DNA of 64,000 nucleotides from Xanthoparmelia taractica (lineage: Eukaryota > Ascomycota > Lecanoromycetes > Lecanorales > Parmeliaceae), in assembly GCA_033085395.1 (NCBI GenBank), contig JANQBS010000067.1, positions 62,001 through 126,000 of the forward strand, in the 5' to 3' direction. The notes under the pieces were generated by a model. The model saw only the letters and a program-made list of their open reading frames with translations, was not told the origin of the DNA and did no database searches. The translations under genes were made by a program, and so were the position numbers. This document shows, in pieces, positions 23,321-35,467 of this stretch. Numbering within the stretch: position 1 is the stretch's first letter; each line of letters starts with the position of its first letter.

Positions 23321-25107
23321 GATTGAAGACGCTTGGGCTGTTTCTAAAAAAGTTGCCGCTTCCACCGCAGATGAGTCGTACGTAGTAGTCGGCTGCTCAA
23401 GGGTATTTGTAAGATCGGATGCAAAGGTAAGGAGGAGAGAAGAAAAGCTCTCCACCTGGCATAGGACTCATGGTTGCCGACTCTCGGGGCTCAAATGGTC
23501 TCATATCATGGTGCCTTGGATCCCTAAAGTAATGACCGCAAAAAAGAACCGCTTTCGATAAATCCTTGCGCGGCTATTGTCGGCTATCGTCGGTGTTCGC
23601 TTTTGGCTACCAAAAGCTTCATGTTGTGGTGCGTCAATGCCTTATATTGGGTCCCTCCGGCCTTCAGACGATTCCGAGCAATAAAATGGAGGCTCTGGGA
23701 ATCAATGTGTGCCTAAACCAACGATTGACGCAACGTCAACTTTCTTCATGTCTCGCTACGTTAGAGAAAGAAAATCTGAAATAGGCGATGAAGGAAGGAC
23801 GTTAAAGTATTGAACCTGGTCCAAATCCGCATTTCTAAGCTAGGATCGATAATCTTATATGAAGAGCCCGGTAAATCTCACCTTTACACCTTGGCTACGT
23901 GCATCACCGCTGAGCCGGATGATACATGAGATCTGGCAGGCAGCCACCAGCTATACCCCTTCTTCTTGCCCAAGTCAATCATGTTGGGAACTCTTTGTAC
24001 CATGATGGAATCCATTGACATTACCACTCTCAGTCCGTAAAGCTCATATCAGAACCACAGTCCCCCAAGGCACTGCTTCTTTACATGTTCCAGGACTCCT
24101 TGTTGGTGGCATTTCGACGCAGCTAGGAAGCGAAGCACCTCTATCAATGGGTAGTAATACACGTGCTCTTTTTTAGTGGCACATACATGTAACGGCATTG
24201 AAGTGTGCCAGAATGATACTGAACCTTGACGTGTGAGCAGTCCACTTTCCCAGTTTGTTTATTCAACAATTGAAGAGCGTTGCGGTCTCCATGCCCGGCA
24301 ATGCTCCAATTACTCGTTGAAAAGGCAGCTCGATACGCTTGCCGGATTCCTGGTCCTGTAGCGACGAAAGCGGCCCAGTGACCTTCCCCTTACAGGGAAA
24401 TGAAGTGAAAGCTCGAAATCATTTCGAGCGCTCTGTCAGGATGCTAAGGCGCGAGATCGGACGAGCGTTACGCAGAGGGGATCTGGAACTCAAGTATCTT
24501 CCTAACTGCGAAACACTTCGAACGTCAGGAAAGGATCTGAGGACTAACAGTGGATGTGGAAGATCAGAGGTGTCTCTGGTCAATGCGCACTCTTCTATCT
24601 GAACCTCCTGTCCCGAACCTTCGATTCGTGTGCTCGCTATCGGTGAGTCTGTTGCAATTTTTGGCCTGGATTCAAGGATGTTGTAGTCAGAAAAAGGATG
24701 TGACGGCCACGTTAACGGTCGAGCGATTAGCCGACATGCCTAAAGGTTGGGAAGGCTACTATACGACTGCCAAGGCGCTGGACGTTGTCATTACCATCTC
24801 GCTGGGTATAGTACAGGGTCGTCCTGTTCTTGTAATTGCTCAGGGAGTAAAGCTGGTAATTTATGCTTTTTATCGAGTACTGTCAGCGAACTAGAAACCC
24901 TCTATACTCTTCTTGCCCTCTGATCGCTGCCATGAATGTTTGATCTACGGAAGCATGTTTCTCTTATGCTTTAGAAACGCAAGAGGTATGGACCGGTCCT
25001 TCTAAACCTTGACGACTTTTGAGAGAGATTGTTCGGTCATAAAATGGTCCGATCGTAAATCCATTCTTTAGAGTCTTGCCTTCACCGATAGACTACTTTC
25101 CCTGTAC
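23321..25107. other. Intergenic region
   Basis: About 1.8 kb without a supported gene. Plus-strand frames at 24339-24602 and 24550-24894 are open but lack known motifs or clean starts. No RNA gene recognised. Confidence 0.45.
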
Positions 25108-25974
25108 TTATGCCTCAGAAAGCTTATATGTAACATTATAACGAGTGCCTTTCTCGCGAGCCAGCTTGAGGAGGTCAGCCAGAGGGGCGCCGGTGTTGGT
25201 TTCGTACTCGTCTGGGTAGCGTACACGGACTATGGAGGGGAAGAAGAAGACCTCGCTTATTGAAGCCTGGTCCGGCTTGGATGTGAGCTCGTACAAGTCT
25301 CTAAAGAGCTCGGTCAAGGATGTGCAAGTTTTTGCCCAACTTTCGTCCTTTTCTACGCCGACGGTAAATGGGTGAGGGCGGTCAGGGGGTTGCCATTCAA
25401 GCCCTGAATTGAATCCATATTCGTCCGCATTATTGAAAGCCCAGTCCACCAACCAAGCCATCACGTCCCTCACTTGCTCCAAGTGCAACTTGTTCCACGA
25501 TGACAGTAGCCGAATAGGTAATGAATCTTCCCCAAGCGTTGCTAACTTGGCCGCGCGGTAAAAAGCCCGAATGAAGTCCGTCCGTTCAGCTAGGGTCAAC
25601 GAGTCCCGCTCGAGTGGGGGTTCATACCAATCCGAGATGCAGACGTCGGATTCAAAGTCAGCGAAAGCACTGGCAGCTGTGTCCGCCCCCTTCAACATCC
25701 ATTGCGCTCGGTCAACTGCCGACTGACAACCGAGAACGGGATGCTCATTGCCTGCCGCTTTCTTCTGAGCTTCCATAAGCTCCCGTGCTTGTGCATAACT
25801 AGGCACCGTGCGTGCCAGGATGGTGTCGCAAATAACGTCGTTGTTCGTCTCCCATATGATGAACATTTTGCGAGAGGTACTGCTGAGCGAGGTGACATCG
25901 GCAAAGCTATCTGATGATTTGAGAATTTGAATGAGTAGCTCCGGCGCCAGGTCTGTCAAGGTTTTGGAAGGCAT
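25108..25974 (-). CDS. F-box protein
   Basis: Single exon of 288 aa starting MPSKTLTDLAPELLIQILKS, followed by VTSLSSTSRKMFIIWETN. This is an N-terminal F-box, which binds Skp1 in SCF ubiquitin ligases. The remaining 240 residues are alpha-helical (RTDFIRAFYRAAKLATL, VRDVMAWLVDWAFNNAD, LTELFRDLYELTS) and resemble the C-terminal regions of large ascomycete F-box families with no assigned substrate. The ATG at 25974 is in good position and no intron is needed. Likely an expanded, lineage-specific family member. Confidence 0.72.
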   Translation of the reverse strand: MPSKTLTDLAPELLIQILKSSDSFADVTSLSSTSRKMFIIWETNNDVICDTILARTVPSYAQARELMEAQKKAAGNEHPVLGCQSAVDRAQWMLKGADTAASAFADFESDVCISDWYEPPLERDSLTLAERTDFIRAFYRAAKLATLGEDSLPIRLLSSWNKLHLEQVRDVMAWLVDWAFNNADEYGFNSGLEWQPPDRPHPFTVGVEKDESWAKTCTSLTELFRDLYELTSKPDQASISEVFFFPSIVRVRYPDEYETNTGAPLADLLKLAREKGTRYNVTYKLSEA

Positions 25975-28900
25975 ATCGAGAGGTCTCTCAACTCGTCAGT
26001 TGATGGCAAAAGAGGTAGATGTCAGCACTGACTGAAGTACTGAGTTTTCGAGTGTGAGGTCTATGAGGTGTTCTGTGGTAGTCGATGATAAGAGCCGTCG
26101 AGCAGCGATGATAAAGTCAACGGCTTTGAGGGCGTGTAGATGGAGTAACTACCCACCATAAATTCTGGTTATCGTAACGTGATTGAAGTGATGTGGGTGG
26201 AATGACTATGAGTGAAAAGTGTTGTTGACAGTGTTGCTTGCTCGCCTAAGGTAATCGACCATGGCAATCCGGCTGAAGGTTGCGACTACTTCTGGTGTTC
26301 TGAAATCGCGGTATGTGATCGAAAATTTGTCTTGCTCACTGTGACACAAAACACGGAATCGGTGGTGTGAAAAGATGATAGATTTGGAGCTGCAATGATC
26401 GCTATTTGATAAGTGAGGTAGGTGGCTAAACTCACTCGACACAGCACTCGAATACCACTACAATTAGTACAGCATTAAATCAGTGTCAAGTATTTGTGTT
26501 ACAATGATGTGCAAGGAGATCTTAGACAGTGCGTGCCCAATGGCTGGACGGCTTCATTTCGTTCCTAAAACCCACCTGTCTACTTCTTCGCAAGATAATT
26601 CTCTGTTTTCCCATGCTGTGGTTTGATACTGGTCGTTCAAACATCACAGAGCAATGGCATGGCAGATACTGAATACAGGTGTGGCGGCTGATGAGACTGA
26701 TGAGGGCTAATTGCGTATCTATATCTGCGATATGAGGAATGTGATAGCTTTTGTGGGAAAGTGTGAATGCCAAGGCTAAAATTTGATAGGAGTCGTGAAC
26801 CTCAGCGGAAAGGAAAGCGAAACATTTTTCATTGGTTTGAAATTCGATATGTTAGCAGCCATCTTCAGGTATTCAGAAAAGTCTGTGTTTACAGTCGTAA
26901 ACGAAAAGGCAGACGCAGCCCAGCACGGCCAAGCATGGAATCTAGTAGACACCAATAACAAGTCGTAAGAGGCTATCGTATCTTTCTATCATATACGTAA
27001 GAGTTAGAAAAGAGTCCCTGGACCAATCGGTGTCAAGCTAGTACTTCTATTGTTGTAGAAGGCTGGATGTACGAGTACGGGATGTAATAATAGCTTTGAT
27101 TAGCAACACCTGCTAGCAACCTTTAGCGAAGTCAAAACTATTATTTTTCCGTGCATTTGCAGACAAGAAATTCCACGGAAGCCAGGACGGAAACCTCGAA
27201 TCGGTATAGCGCTGATCACGCTGTGGTGACGACGATCGCGGATGTATTGGCGCCGGGCTCCGGTGAAGGCACTGGGAGGAATCTTTTCAGGTAGGTAGGT
27301 AATCGGGTGAGCTCGAGAGCTTCCGTTTGTGTCAAGATACTTGCGCTTGAGTTACAAACTCAAGCTGCTTACCCTGGACTCAACGTAGGGCCAAGGTTAT
27401 TCATGGCCTCACTCTGACCCTGGAAATTCCTCTAGCCGCTCCATACACAATCTCCTTACGTGTACTCCTCTTTAAGGAACAGGGATTGGCTCGCTTTCAC
27501 CCTCGCCCCAAATTTCTTGCTAAAGAGTAGATGGCCCGTCCCATATACTGAACCTCCAACCCTGATCCCAGCATAGGTACCTTTGCCTTTTCGACGCGAC
27601 CAGAGCGCTTTTGCAAGCCTTGGAAGCAATCAAGGTTACTGATTGAGGGTTTCCACTCAGAGTCTAAAAACAGTCATTGGATAGGTCTTAGGCTTGGTAT
27701 ATGGAGGCAATGGCTGTGTGCGGAGCCCCACGGGGAAACGCACGTTGATGTTTCATTTGAATGATGATAACAGCTATACCTCTCCAGTGTTGAATGCGCC
27801 CACGTTAGTTGGCGAAGGCCGCGCGAACCAGTCCTTGTATCAAATGATCTGCACCTGTGTGTATGCAATGCATCGTCGTTGGATATTTGCTGGCTGTACA
27901 TATGCAACCATGGATAGGGCAGCATCTGCCTGCAGGACTGATCTTCATATTCTCCTTCTCCTTCTTCTCCTGCAGCTGCGTGTACAGCATTTGACCCGCG
28001 AATCATTCCGCAGCCGATACAGCAGATTCCTCCACATGGTTCGCATTATGGTACGTAATGTCGATTCCACAACCGCTCCTATGCAGGGCACGACGTGGCG
28101 GCACAGGAAAGAATCAAAGCTCGGTGGGAGCCCTTACTCGATACAGCTGGGAACGGAAGTGGAAGTTGAAAAGAAGCTCACCAGGGTTTCCCCGGCCAGC
28201 AAGCCCACATAGCAGAGCATCCAGAAGTAGAACAATCCACTGCCGATTATGAAGAATCCAGAACACTGTTGAGACGAGATGAAAGGTTTAGGCTCAAATT
28301 TTGGGGAACTGGGAAGGCCGTGGCGGCGCGCTAAGCGGCCCGGGAATCATACTGTAGCGTCCACCGGAACAATTGACAACTTGACGCTGAATCCCGATGA
28401 CAGCCACTTTTTGATTCAACAAAAAGTGGGTACTTGGTACAAGATTTTGGCTGGACAAATCCTACAATTTCCAAAAAACCTACGAATCACACTTCATCCG
28501 AAATCCTACCCATCCCATCCCATCCCACCTTTTTTTCTTCTTCTTTTTTTTTGCCTTTTACCTTTTGACCACGTGTGATTGCATGGTAGCATGAACCACA
28601 CTGCTGGGAACAGTACTAAGGAGGAAGGAGGTTGTACGAAGTAGTCAAATCTTATTCAAGGGACAGGCATGCCCCAAACGGATAAGTTGAGGATCATCAT
28701 CCATGTCTTTCTTTGACAATGGCTCCTCGGGTGCCTGCACCGAGTAAGCCCGCTATCTGTACTATCCAGCATTGTTTCAACACGACAACTAGGCTGGAGG
28801 ATTCCAAGGGGGTTTACGCTGACATCCACTACACTATGCTGCCCCTCTTTGCTGTCACACCAATCTGTACAAGCATCGCGATGGCCCTCATAAAGTCGTC

Positions 28901-29032
28901 ATGGACCCCCCCTTTGCTACCGTCTGCTTTCTTGCTGCAACACTGTTGATTCAGTCTCATTTGGCCCATCCAATAGCTTCCATTCGCTCTTTACATATTC
29001 ATCTATCTCCGGATACCTTTCATTCATTCATC
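25975..29032. other. Long gene-poor region
   Basis: About 3.05 kb. Frames on both strands are short or lack motifs (for example minus 26206-26442 and plus 27694-28212). A short CATCC repeat lies near 28500-28525. The last part must hold the GH128 promoter. Confidence 0.45.
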
Positions 29033-30260
29033 ATGTTTTCCAAATCCCCATCACTCCTTTCTCTCTTCTTTGTCCTTTACGCTGTTGTTCAAGGCAAGCC
29101 GCATCTCAATCCACAAAGGCATCAGCACCACAGCCGAGCAGTCGCTTCGGGCAGCTCCAACATCGGAATCGTCTACGATAGTAACAACAACTTGGGGGCC
29201 TTTAGTGGCAGAATCGGTTTCTCTGTGGATTGGTCGCCCCTCCCGCTCGCCTCTTCGAACGGTCTAGATCTAGGCACCTTCATCCCTCAATTATGGACCT
29301 TCCAGGATAGCAACCGTGAGTCGCCATACCGTCATACCCCTGTCCGTATTAGCAGAAGTGCTAAGTGAGCATTTCCCGAACAGATCTCAACCCTTGGACC
29401 AATGCTGCACCCTCATGGCCTCAAGGCATCAAACTGATTGGGTTCAACGAGCCGGACATGTAAGCTAGCTGCCACCTAAAGCGGTGAAGCTTTTCATCTC
29501 ACGTCTGCTCAGTCCCGGACAGTCCTGGATGACGCCCAGCACTGCAATCTCAGGTTGGGTAAGTCATGTCTACCAAATTCTTCGGAATTTTATTCAGGCT
29601 AACACCTCGTTCTAGGATCATGTCGCCCAATACCACTCCTCTAAGGGCGCCTTGATAGCCACCCCATGCGTTAGCAACTCCATTGTGTCGCTAGGCACAA
29701 TTGGCGGCATCGCCAACCCCGGAGGACAAGAGTGGACGTCCCAATTCTTGTCATTGGCGGCATCACACAGCCCAAAATACACGTTTCAAGCTATAAGCAT
29801 GCACTGGTATGGCAGTAGCTCACTGACGGTAGAGCAGAACGGAGCTATGTTGAATGAGCAGGCTGGGTCTATGATTCAATTGGCGGAAGAACATGGTATT
29901 CCAGAGGTGTGGATCACTGAGATGGGAAGTGGTTATGGTGCCAGCGCAGCTACCGAAGAGGTACGTCTCCCTCATTGCGCCCAATAGAGTCCCCGGCATT
30001 TATGGCTCAGTCATATGACGCTAACGTTCTTGGCTCTCGCAGTGCCAATTCATTCAATGGCTTGAGAGCACCTTTATGACGAACGCCTCGAACTCCAAGA
30101 TCACACACTATGCCTACAATGAGCATATGGGTACCCTCCTGAATGGTGATTCTCTAACAAAGTCGGGCTCTGCGTAAGTCTAATTTCGGGGCACCCTGGT
30201 CAGGGTACCATCCTAATACTATGTCCCAGATTCCTTGGCGGAACCGGCTCCTGCTCCTAA
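29033..30260 (+). CDS. GH128 (Asl1-like) secreted beta-1,3-glucanase
   Basis: Six exons: 29033-29315, 29384-29459, 29513-29558, 29616-29960, 30043-30173 and 30230-30260, giving 303 aa with all joins in frame. The start MFSKSPSLLSLFFVLYAVVQ is a signal peptide, and RHQHHSRAV may be a processing region. Family motifs: NIGIVYDSNNNLGAF, FIPQLWTFQD, IKLIGFNEPD with a candidate acid/base Glu, FQAISMHWYG, and EVWITEMGSG with a candidate nucleophile Glu. The last exon is only 31 nt (FLGGTGSCS), held by a good GTAAGT donor and CCCAG acceptor. GH128 enzymes act on beta-1,3-glucan of fungal walls or laminarin, for wall remodelling or nutrition. No GPI signal is seen. Substrate specificity cannot be told from sequence. 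Confidence 0.88.
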
Positions 30261-31940
30261 GCCATCGCTCCCGGAAAGTCCCATGCGAAGATCACAAGAT
30301 GATCACACCACATTCGTTTCACCGCCTATATTTCATGACAGAACTTCTTTCCTTGGGCCATCCATACTCATGATATAGCTTCTACATAGACAGCTTTAAC
30401 AGACAGAATCAAAGGAATCATGCCTTGACTAGACGCATCCAGCCCTAAGGCCGTCCGGCCCCTGAGGATCAGCTTGGCAGGTGATAGGATAGCTATCAGT
30501 CACCCGTGCCGAGCCGTCTCTAAAAACGCCACTTTCGAAATCAGTTAGACCTTTTTTTTTTTTTTTTTTTTTCAACTGACTCCAAAAAAAACCCTGTGTC
30601 CACAGTCTTGATACAAGACTATCTACCTCTACATCACCTCCAAGTCCATCCCATGCATTCCTCCTCCCCGCCTTCACAAATCATCATTCGAGTCGAAACT
30701 GTTGGTGGCATTTTTTCCAGGTGGGATGATCCCTGATAAGCTTATCGCAAAACGCATTTCATGCGATGCAACGCGCCACCAAGTCAAAGCGCATCATACG
30801 AGTATGGACGTGCGTACATTCTGCAAGCCTCTGGTGTCTTTTCTGACGTTTGGGGCGGCCTGCATTTGACAGCCATTGGCCCTACAGAAATTCTGCGACG
30901 CACACTATAATTTCGCTAGGGCTGCGGGGTGGGTGTCTGTGCATCGCGCGGGTGGCAGGAATTGTCGAGCGAGAGGAAAAAGAGCACAAATGTTGGGCCA
31001 AAGCACTGGCTTCATCATGTAGTGATGTCTGTTATATGCCCGTACAACAAGTAAGTTTTTGCACACGGAAAACATGACCGCGAGACTATTTACATCAGAG
31101 CTTCTAGGAGCGGCGACGTTCTGGGCTATGATGGATGATTGACTACCCTGCCACAACAGCTTTGACCGCAGAGGACATAGCAATCGTGATCTAGGACAAA
31201 TTGTACTTCTACGAAGTAAAGTGAAGCTTGGAATAGTCCCTTGTTAGCTCGTCTTGTATGACGCTTAGATTGCCCAGCACACGATTGGCTAAGTAGCCTT
31301 ATGCGATGTGGTTTTACGGACCAAAGTCCTGAACGCCCAGATCCTACGCCAATGTTCCACCTACCTATAAGATTGCCTGAATATTACGTCCGGGTCTAAT
31401 CAAGTACAGTCTCACCAGCTTGTGTGGCCCAAAATCAACCGTGAAGCCCAATCCCGAGTGATGATTTCAGGGTTCTTCCAGGCTATCATTCGAAGCTAGG
31501 GCTAGGGCTACTCTAGCGCCGCTTAGGACTCCCCGTATCAACCCCTTGAACCTCTGTAGTCTGGATTGCAAGTGCAAACGCTTAGAAGTTTGCGCTTTCC
31601 CTCTTACTTTCGAAGAATAGACGATTATCTTTAGCCCAAAGACTGTTGTGTTGGCAAAGCACTTGGAATCATTGGTGAAGCACGGTTCTATTATTCTTTT
31701 CCATGCAGGTTTCGAATCATCACACCCCTTTCAAACCTGGACTGTGGAGCGACTGTGTGTTTCCATTGATATGCTAACAACGCTATGACATTCCGTATCT
31801 TTCTTTTTTGCCGCGAGCTTGTTGACTTTCCTTGTCATACATGGAAGATACCCCAGTGCCTGGTCTTGCTGCCTTCTATACTACAAATCTCGAGAATGCT
31901 TGGTATCCCCCTACCCTCGGTCCTCCATACATTCACTGGT
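30261..31940. other. Intergenic region
   Basis: About 1.7 kb between GH128 and an F-box gene (convergent). Contains a 21-base poly-T run and a short GCTAGG-type repeat (AGCTAGGGCTAGGGCTA near 31495). No gene supported. Confidence 0.5.
30541..30579. repeat. Poly-T tract flanked by TCAGTT/AACTGA
   Basis: Twenty-one T residues (30552-30572) sit between TCAGTT at 30541-30546 and its reverse complement AACTGA at 30574-30579. On the minus strand it would read as a poly-A run. It could be a slippage tract or the tail of a retroposed sequence. Confidence 0.8.
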
Positions 31941-33113
31941 TTAGCTTATTTTCCCAAACTCCTCACAGTTTCCATGACATCCCGATCGATTTTCGAGTAT
32001 GTGGTCAGGAATGCGGGCTTCTCCAATCGCATCCGCCACCGCGTAGAAAGCTCTCCTAGCAGGAACGATCATTTTACACCTCGGTCTAAACTCCCAATCC
32101 CAATTATCGATTATCCAGCCCCAGGGAATAACACGCAAATTGGTGGTACGTGAGATGCCCAGTAAGATCTTGTCCTTGTCGGGACAGTCACAGACAAGGT
32201 ATGTCGCCACATACAGCATCTTTCGGATCTTTCGTTTGCACATAGTCTTCAGGCGATCATCCATCGCTGTCAGCTCCTTCAAATGCACGAGAATCATCAA
32301 TTCATGGTACGCAATTATGACATCTTGACTGGATGGAGCGGCTTGGCGGTCGAAGCCATCCGGTGATGTTCCAGCAATATATACCACTTTATTCTCAATT
32401 AACCCGAGCAGATGAGACGCATCCTTGGCCGCAGAGAGCAGCCTACCATTGCGATAGAGGGTACCACGGTAGAGAGCGTCACTTGAGATGTGATCCCAGA
32501 GGTCATTCCTGCGCCCTTGCTGGACAACTTCTCGTGCTTCTTTCTGTGCTACCCGCACACGCTTGAGAGTCGCGTCTCGAGAGATTGTGATGCAGTGGAT
32601 CTGTTTTACGCGCTCCTCGACTTCGAACAGCTCGAGCGCGCTATTGTAGCAGTCGATGCTTCGAGAGAGGACTGCCCTGGAAATAGACGCCGTGTTCATC
32701 CGCCAGATCCAATAACATATCCGTGAAGTGCTGTTCAGTGCTGTGATCTCGGAGGAGCTGTCGACATACCTATAGATTCGGAGGATCATTTCGGATGGAA
32801 GATCTGTGAATCGTTTTGGCTCTTTGCTTGGATGGGATAAAGCCACTGGGCTTAACATCTGTGATACAACGGAGACTCTGCTTTCCGGTGAAGATGATGT
32901 CGTCGATATATCACCCGGAAGTTCCATGACGGCGTACTTGTGTATTGGGTGGTGGACTGGATGGTAAACTGGATGGCACTGTTGGATAGTGGTGCCTGCG
33001 AGGGAGCATGTGGATTCGTTGTCTGCTTCGATGGCAGGAACATGATCGTACGCGACGATTATACATGGTATGCTTTTGGTGTTGTGTAGAACATCATGCG
33101 ATGGTAGTGTCAT
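31941..33113 (-). CDS. F-box protein with His-rich N-terminus
   Basis: Single exon of 390 aa. The F-box is internal (RFTDLPSEMILRIYRYVDS then ITALNSTSRICYWIWRMN), after a ~100-residue N-terminal extension with repeated HPVYHPVHHPIHKY and a Ser-rich stretch. The C-terminal part is helical with a conserved-looking LRVIPWGWIIDNWDWEFR and a Cys-containing end. F-box proteins link substrates to SCF ubiquitin ligases; the substrate is unknown. The ATG at 33113 is the first in frame; a start nearer the F-box is possible. It resembles the F-box gene at 25108 in general plan only. Confidence 0.65.
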   Translation of the reverse strand: MTLPSHDVLHNTKSIPCIIVAYDHVPAIEADNESTCSLAGTTIQQCHPVYHPVHHPIHKYAVMELPGDISTTSSSPESRVSVVSQMLSPVALSHPSKEPKRFTDLPSEMILRIYRYVDSSSEITALNSTSRICYWIWRMNTASISRAVLSRSIDCYNSALELFEVEERVKQIHCITISRDATLKRVRVAQKEAREVVQQGRRNDLWDHISSDALYRGTLYRNGRLLSAAKDASHLLGLIENKVVYIAGTSPDGFDRQAAPSSQDVIIAYHELMILVHLKELTAMDDRLKTMCKRKIRKMLYVATYLVCDCPDKDKILLGISRTTNLRVIPWGWIIDNWDWEFRPRCKMIVPARRAFYAVADAIGEARIPDHILENRSGCHGNCEEFGKIS

Positions 33114-34363
33114 TCCCAGAATGGGTGTTGTTGCGAAATACGGAGTAGGCCATTTCTCCTACAAAATTCACTGTCAAACCGCTAGGTGTCATTGCCTGAA
33201 TGGCTAGCGCGCTTTCCGATGAGTTCACCAATTCAATAACACCGAGAAATATCGAATCCCTTGGTCTTTATCCATCTACTCATCAATGCATTCGACCATG
33301 TGGCTGGCAACCTTGGCAGCTGCTAAGATCTATGGCGGCGAAGACATGGCCAGCAGATGAAGGCTACATGGCAGTAAGTGCGTTGACACTAAAGACCTTC
33401 GTCGAAGGAACCCAGTGTGGATCTGTTCAGCCGTCATCTACAACAATAAATCAAACGCTTGTCAGATTATTTGGTCGCAAGTTCTCCGGCTTCGCGTCTC
33501 GCCGTTATGGAATTCCATTTTTGGTTTGGGATGCTGCTATAGTTACGATACATTTGGGATCAAGACGATATTAACTGGTATCAAGTCCAACACAGCCACT
33601 CCGGAAGACGAGGTAAGTTTGCATGGACGAAGATATAAAGCTGTCACTAAGGGTCGAGGAGGCACCTAAGACCACGATGCTTTTGGAATGGTAGGGATTG
33701 CGCATCCATGACCATATCTAAAGTGAACCAACTCAAACTCATTCTGTTTAAGAATGACGAACCACAGGACGCCAACCCCAATACAGTGTCAATGAAGCAT
33801 CGTTATCACGAATCCTGAGAGTCCTTTAATCCCCTCTTCCGTGTTAGTACATGTACCTAAGGCGTGCTGGCTCAATCGCCCATCAAGGATAACATGTCGA
33901 CAGGTGATATCCAATCCCCCTCAATTGGTTCTCTATCCGACTTCCTTGCGAAGCATGATAAACGAATCGCTCAGTTATGCCCATGAGCGTGCTCGTGAAC
34001 TGAGTAACCCGTCATATGTATACTTTTGGGCCCTTATTACAAGAAGAAGTGTAAAAGAGAAGGAGAGAAGTATGATTGGTTGGTTTCCGCACAGCGACGG
34101 CCGAATTCGAGATAGAAGTACGCTAATCCCGTTTGAGGTTTTGGAATTGGCAGCCATCGAATCCTGAAGTCGGCTTCTCAGCGTTTTGGCTCCCAAACTT
34201 CTGTCTACATACCCGGCCTACCTCTTGTTGTCCGCCCACCTTGACCTGTCACATTTTACCCTCCTTAAGAAAAGCTGCTGGTTCAAGACCAAGCCAGAGA
34301 ATGTAATCGTACATTACTTGTCATTGGAACAAGTCTGCAACTGTATGTCCCATTCCAATACAT
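33114..34363. other. Intergenic region
   Basis: About 1.25 kb. A plus-strand frame of 124 codons at 33200-33574 lacks a recognisable family. No supported gene or RNA. Confidence 0.5.
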
Positions 34364-35058
34364 TTACATTTCCTTCAGGCCTTCCCCCTCGACGTACTCG
34401 TCTCCATAAAGCTCTCTCTTCATCCCGTCCAACTTCTCCCTATCGCCACCTATCAAGTTCAGCATGTAACCTTCCAGTATTCCAATATTATCAGTCCACA
34501 TCTCCGCTCTACCCTGCAGGGTCTTAATCCCTTTTCGCCTCTTCTCCACCTCCCCCGGATCCCCATCCTTGTACCCATCCAACTCTTTCCTCAATACTCC
34601 TATTTCCCCATCCAATTCCAGCTTTGCGCTGACCAGTTCACCCCTGTCCTCATCGTCCTCCCCTCTCTTCTCACTCGCCTGTTTCACTCTCTCTTCCAAC
34701 TCTTCCAGTGAGCCCTTAACTTTGGCCAATTCCTCTTTCAGCTTCCCCAACGCACTTTCACGGCTCTTCTTCTCCTCGGACAGGAAACTCCAGTACCAAT
34801 TCCCACTGCCAATCTTCTCCACTCGGATCTTGCCTTCGTCGCTCAGGGCTTGGAGGTAGTCTTTGACTTGCATGCCGTTGATGGAGGCGACGGACGGGAG
34901 AGCTTTCTCAAGCTCTTTGATTGAATGTGCGGTGCGGGAGTTGTGCAGGTAGGTGAGGATGAGGTTTTGTTTGGCGAGGGGTGGGAAGGTTTTGGGCGCC
35001 TGTAGTTGGGGGAGATGTTAGTTGAGTTCGAGATGTGGGTGAGGAGATGAAGCACCAT
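34364..35058 (-). CDS. mnd1: Meiotic nuclear division protein 1
   Basis: Proposed exons are 35056-35058 (just ATG) and 34364-34999, intron 56 nt (GTGCTT..CTACAG, phase 0), 212 aa. The join gives M|APKTFPPLAKQNLILTYLH, matching the Mnd1 winged-helix start. Then RTAHSIKELEKALPSVASIN, MQVKDYLQALSDEGKIRVEK and GSGNWYWSF complete the DNA-binding domain. A long coiled coil follows (about residues 80-170), with AEMWTDNIGILEGYML near the C-terminus. Mnd1 forms a heterodimer with Hop2 that helps Dmc1/Rad51 invade homologous DNA in meiosis. Length is the family norm (about 200-215). The one-codon first exon is the odd point: no other in-frame ATG exists upstream of APKTF. Confidence 0.88.
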
Positions 35059-35467
35059 GGCTGAGAGAGTGTGATTGACCAACTGGACTGACTTGCAGTA
35101 GGGGTGAGTAGTTGACGTTTCACTTTGTGGATGAGGAATTGTAGGATGTATCTTCACGGGCGGCGCCAAGCATTCACATACAAATAATCCGCCATCGCAG
35201 CAGCCATCACTCCCTTTTAATCAGTCATATCGAACATTATGCACACCTTTCCTGATCCTTCATAAGGTCTTCAAATACCATGGAATCTAGCTAGCCAATC
35301 TCGCCATCTCGGAACAGATGTAGAAATCCTCCGGTACCTGTCAGTTCATCTACAGTTGATTAATAGCCGATTGGAAATAGAGTACAGCTATAAACATAGA
35401 AACAAGGATAACAGAAACGCAAATCGCCTGATATTACTTATCTCCAATGGGATTCTCACCCCTTGAT
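35059..35467. other. Intergenic spacer
   Basis: About 0.4 kb between the Mnd1 start and the 3' end of the zinc-finger gene, both on the minus strand. It holds the Mnd1 promoter; nothing else seen. Confidence 0.5.

Noticed and set aside
24339..24894. Two overlapping plus-strand frames
   Set aside because: They are short, lack known motifs, and have no clear exon structure. No gene reported.
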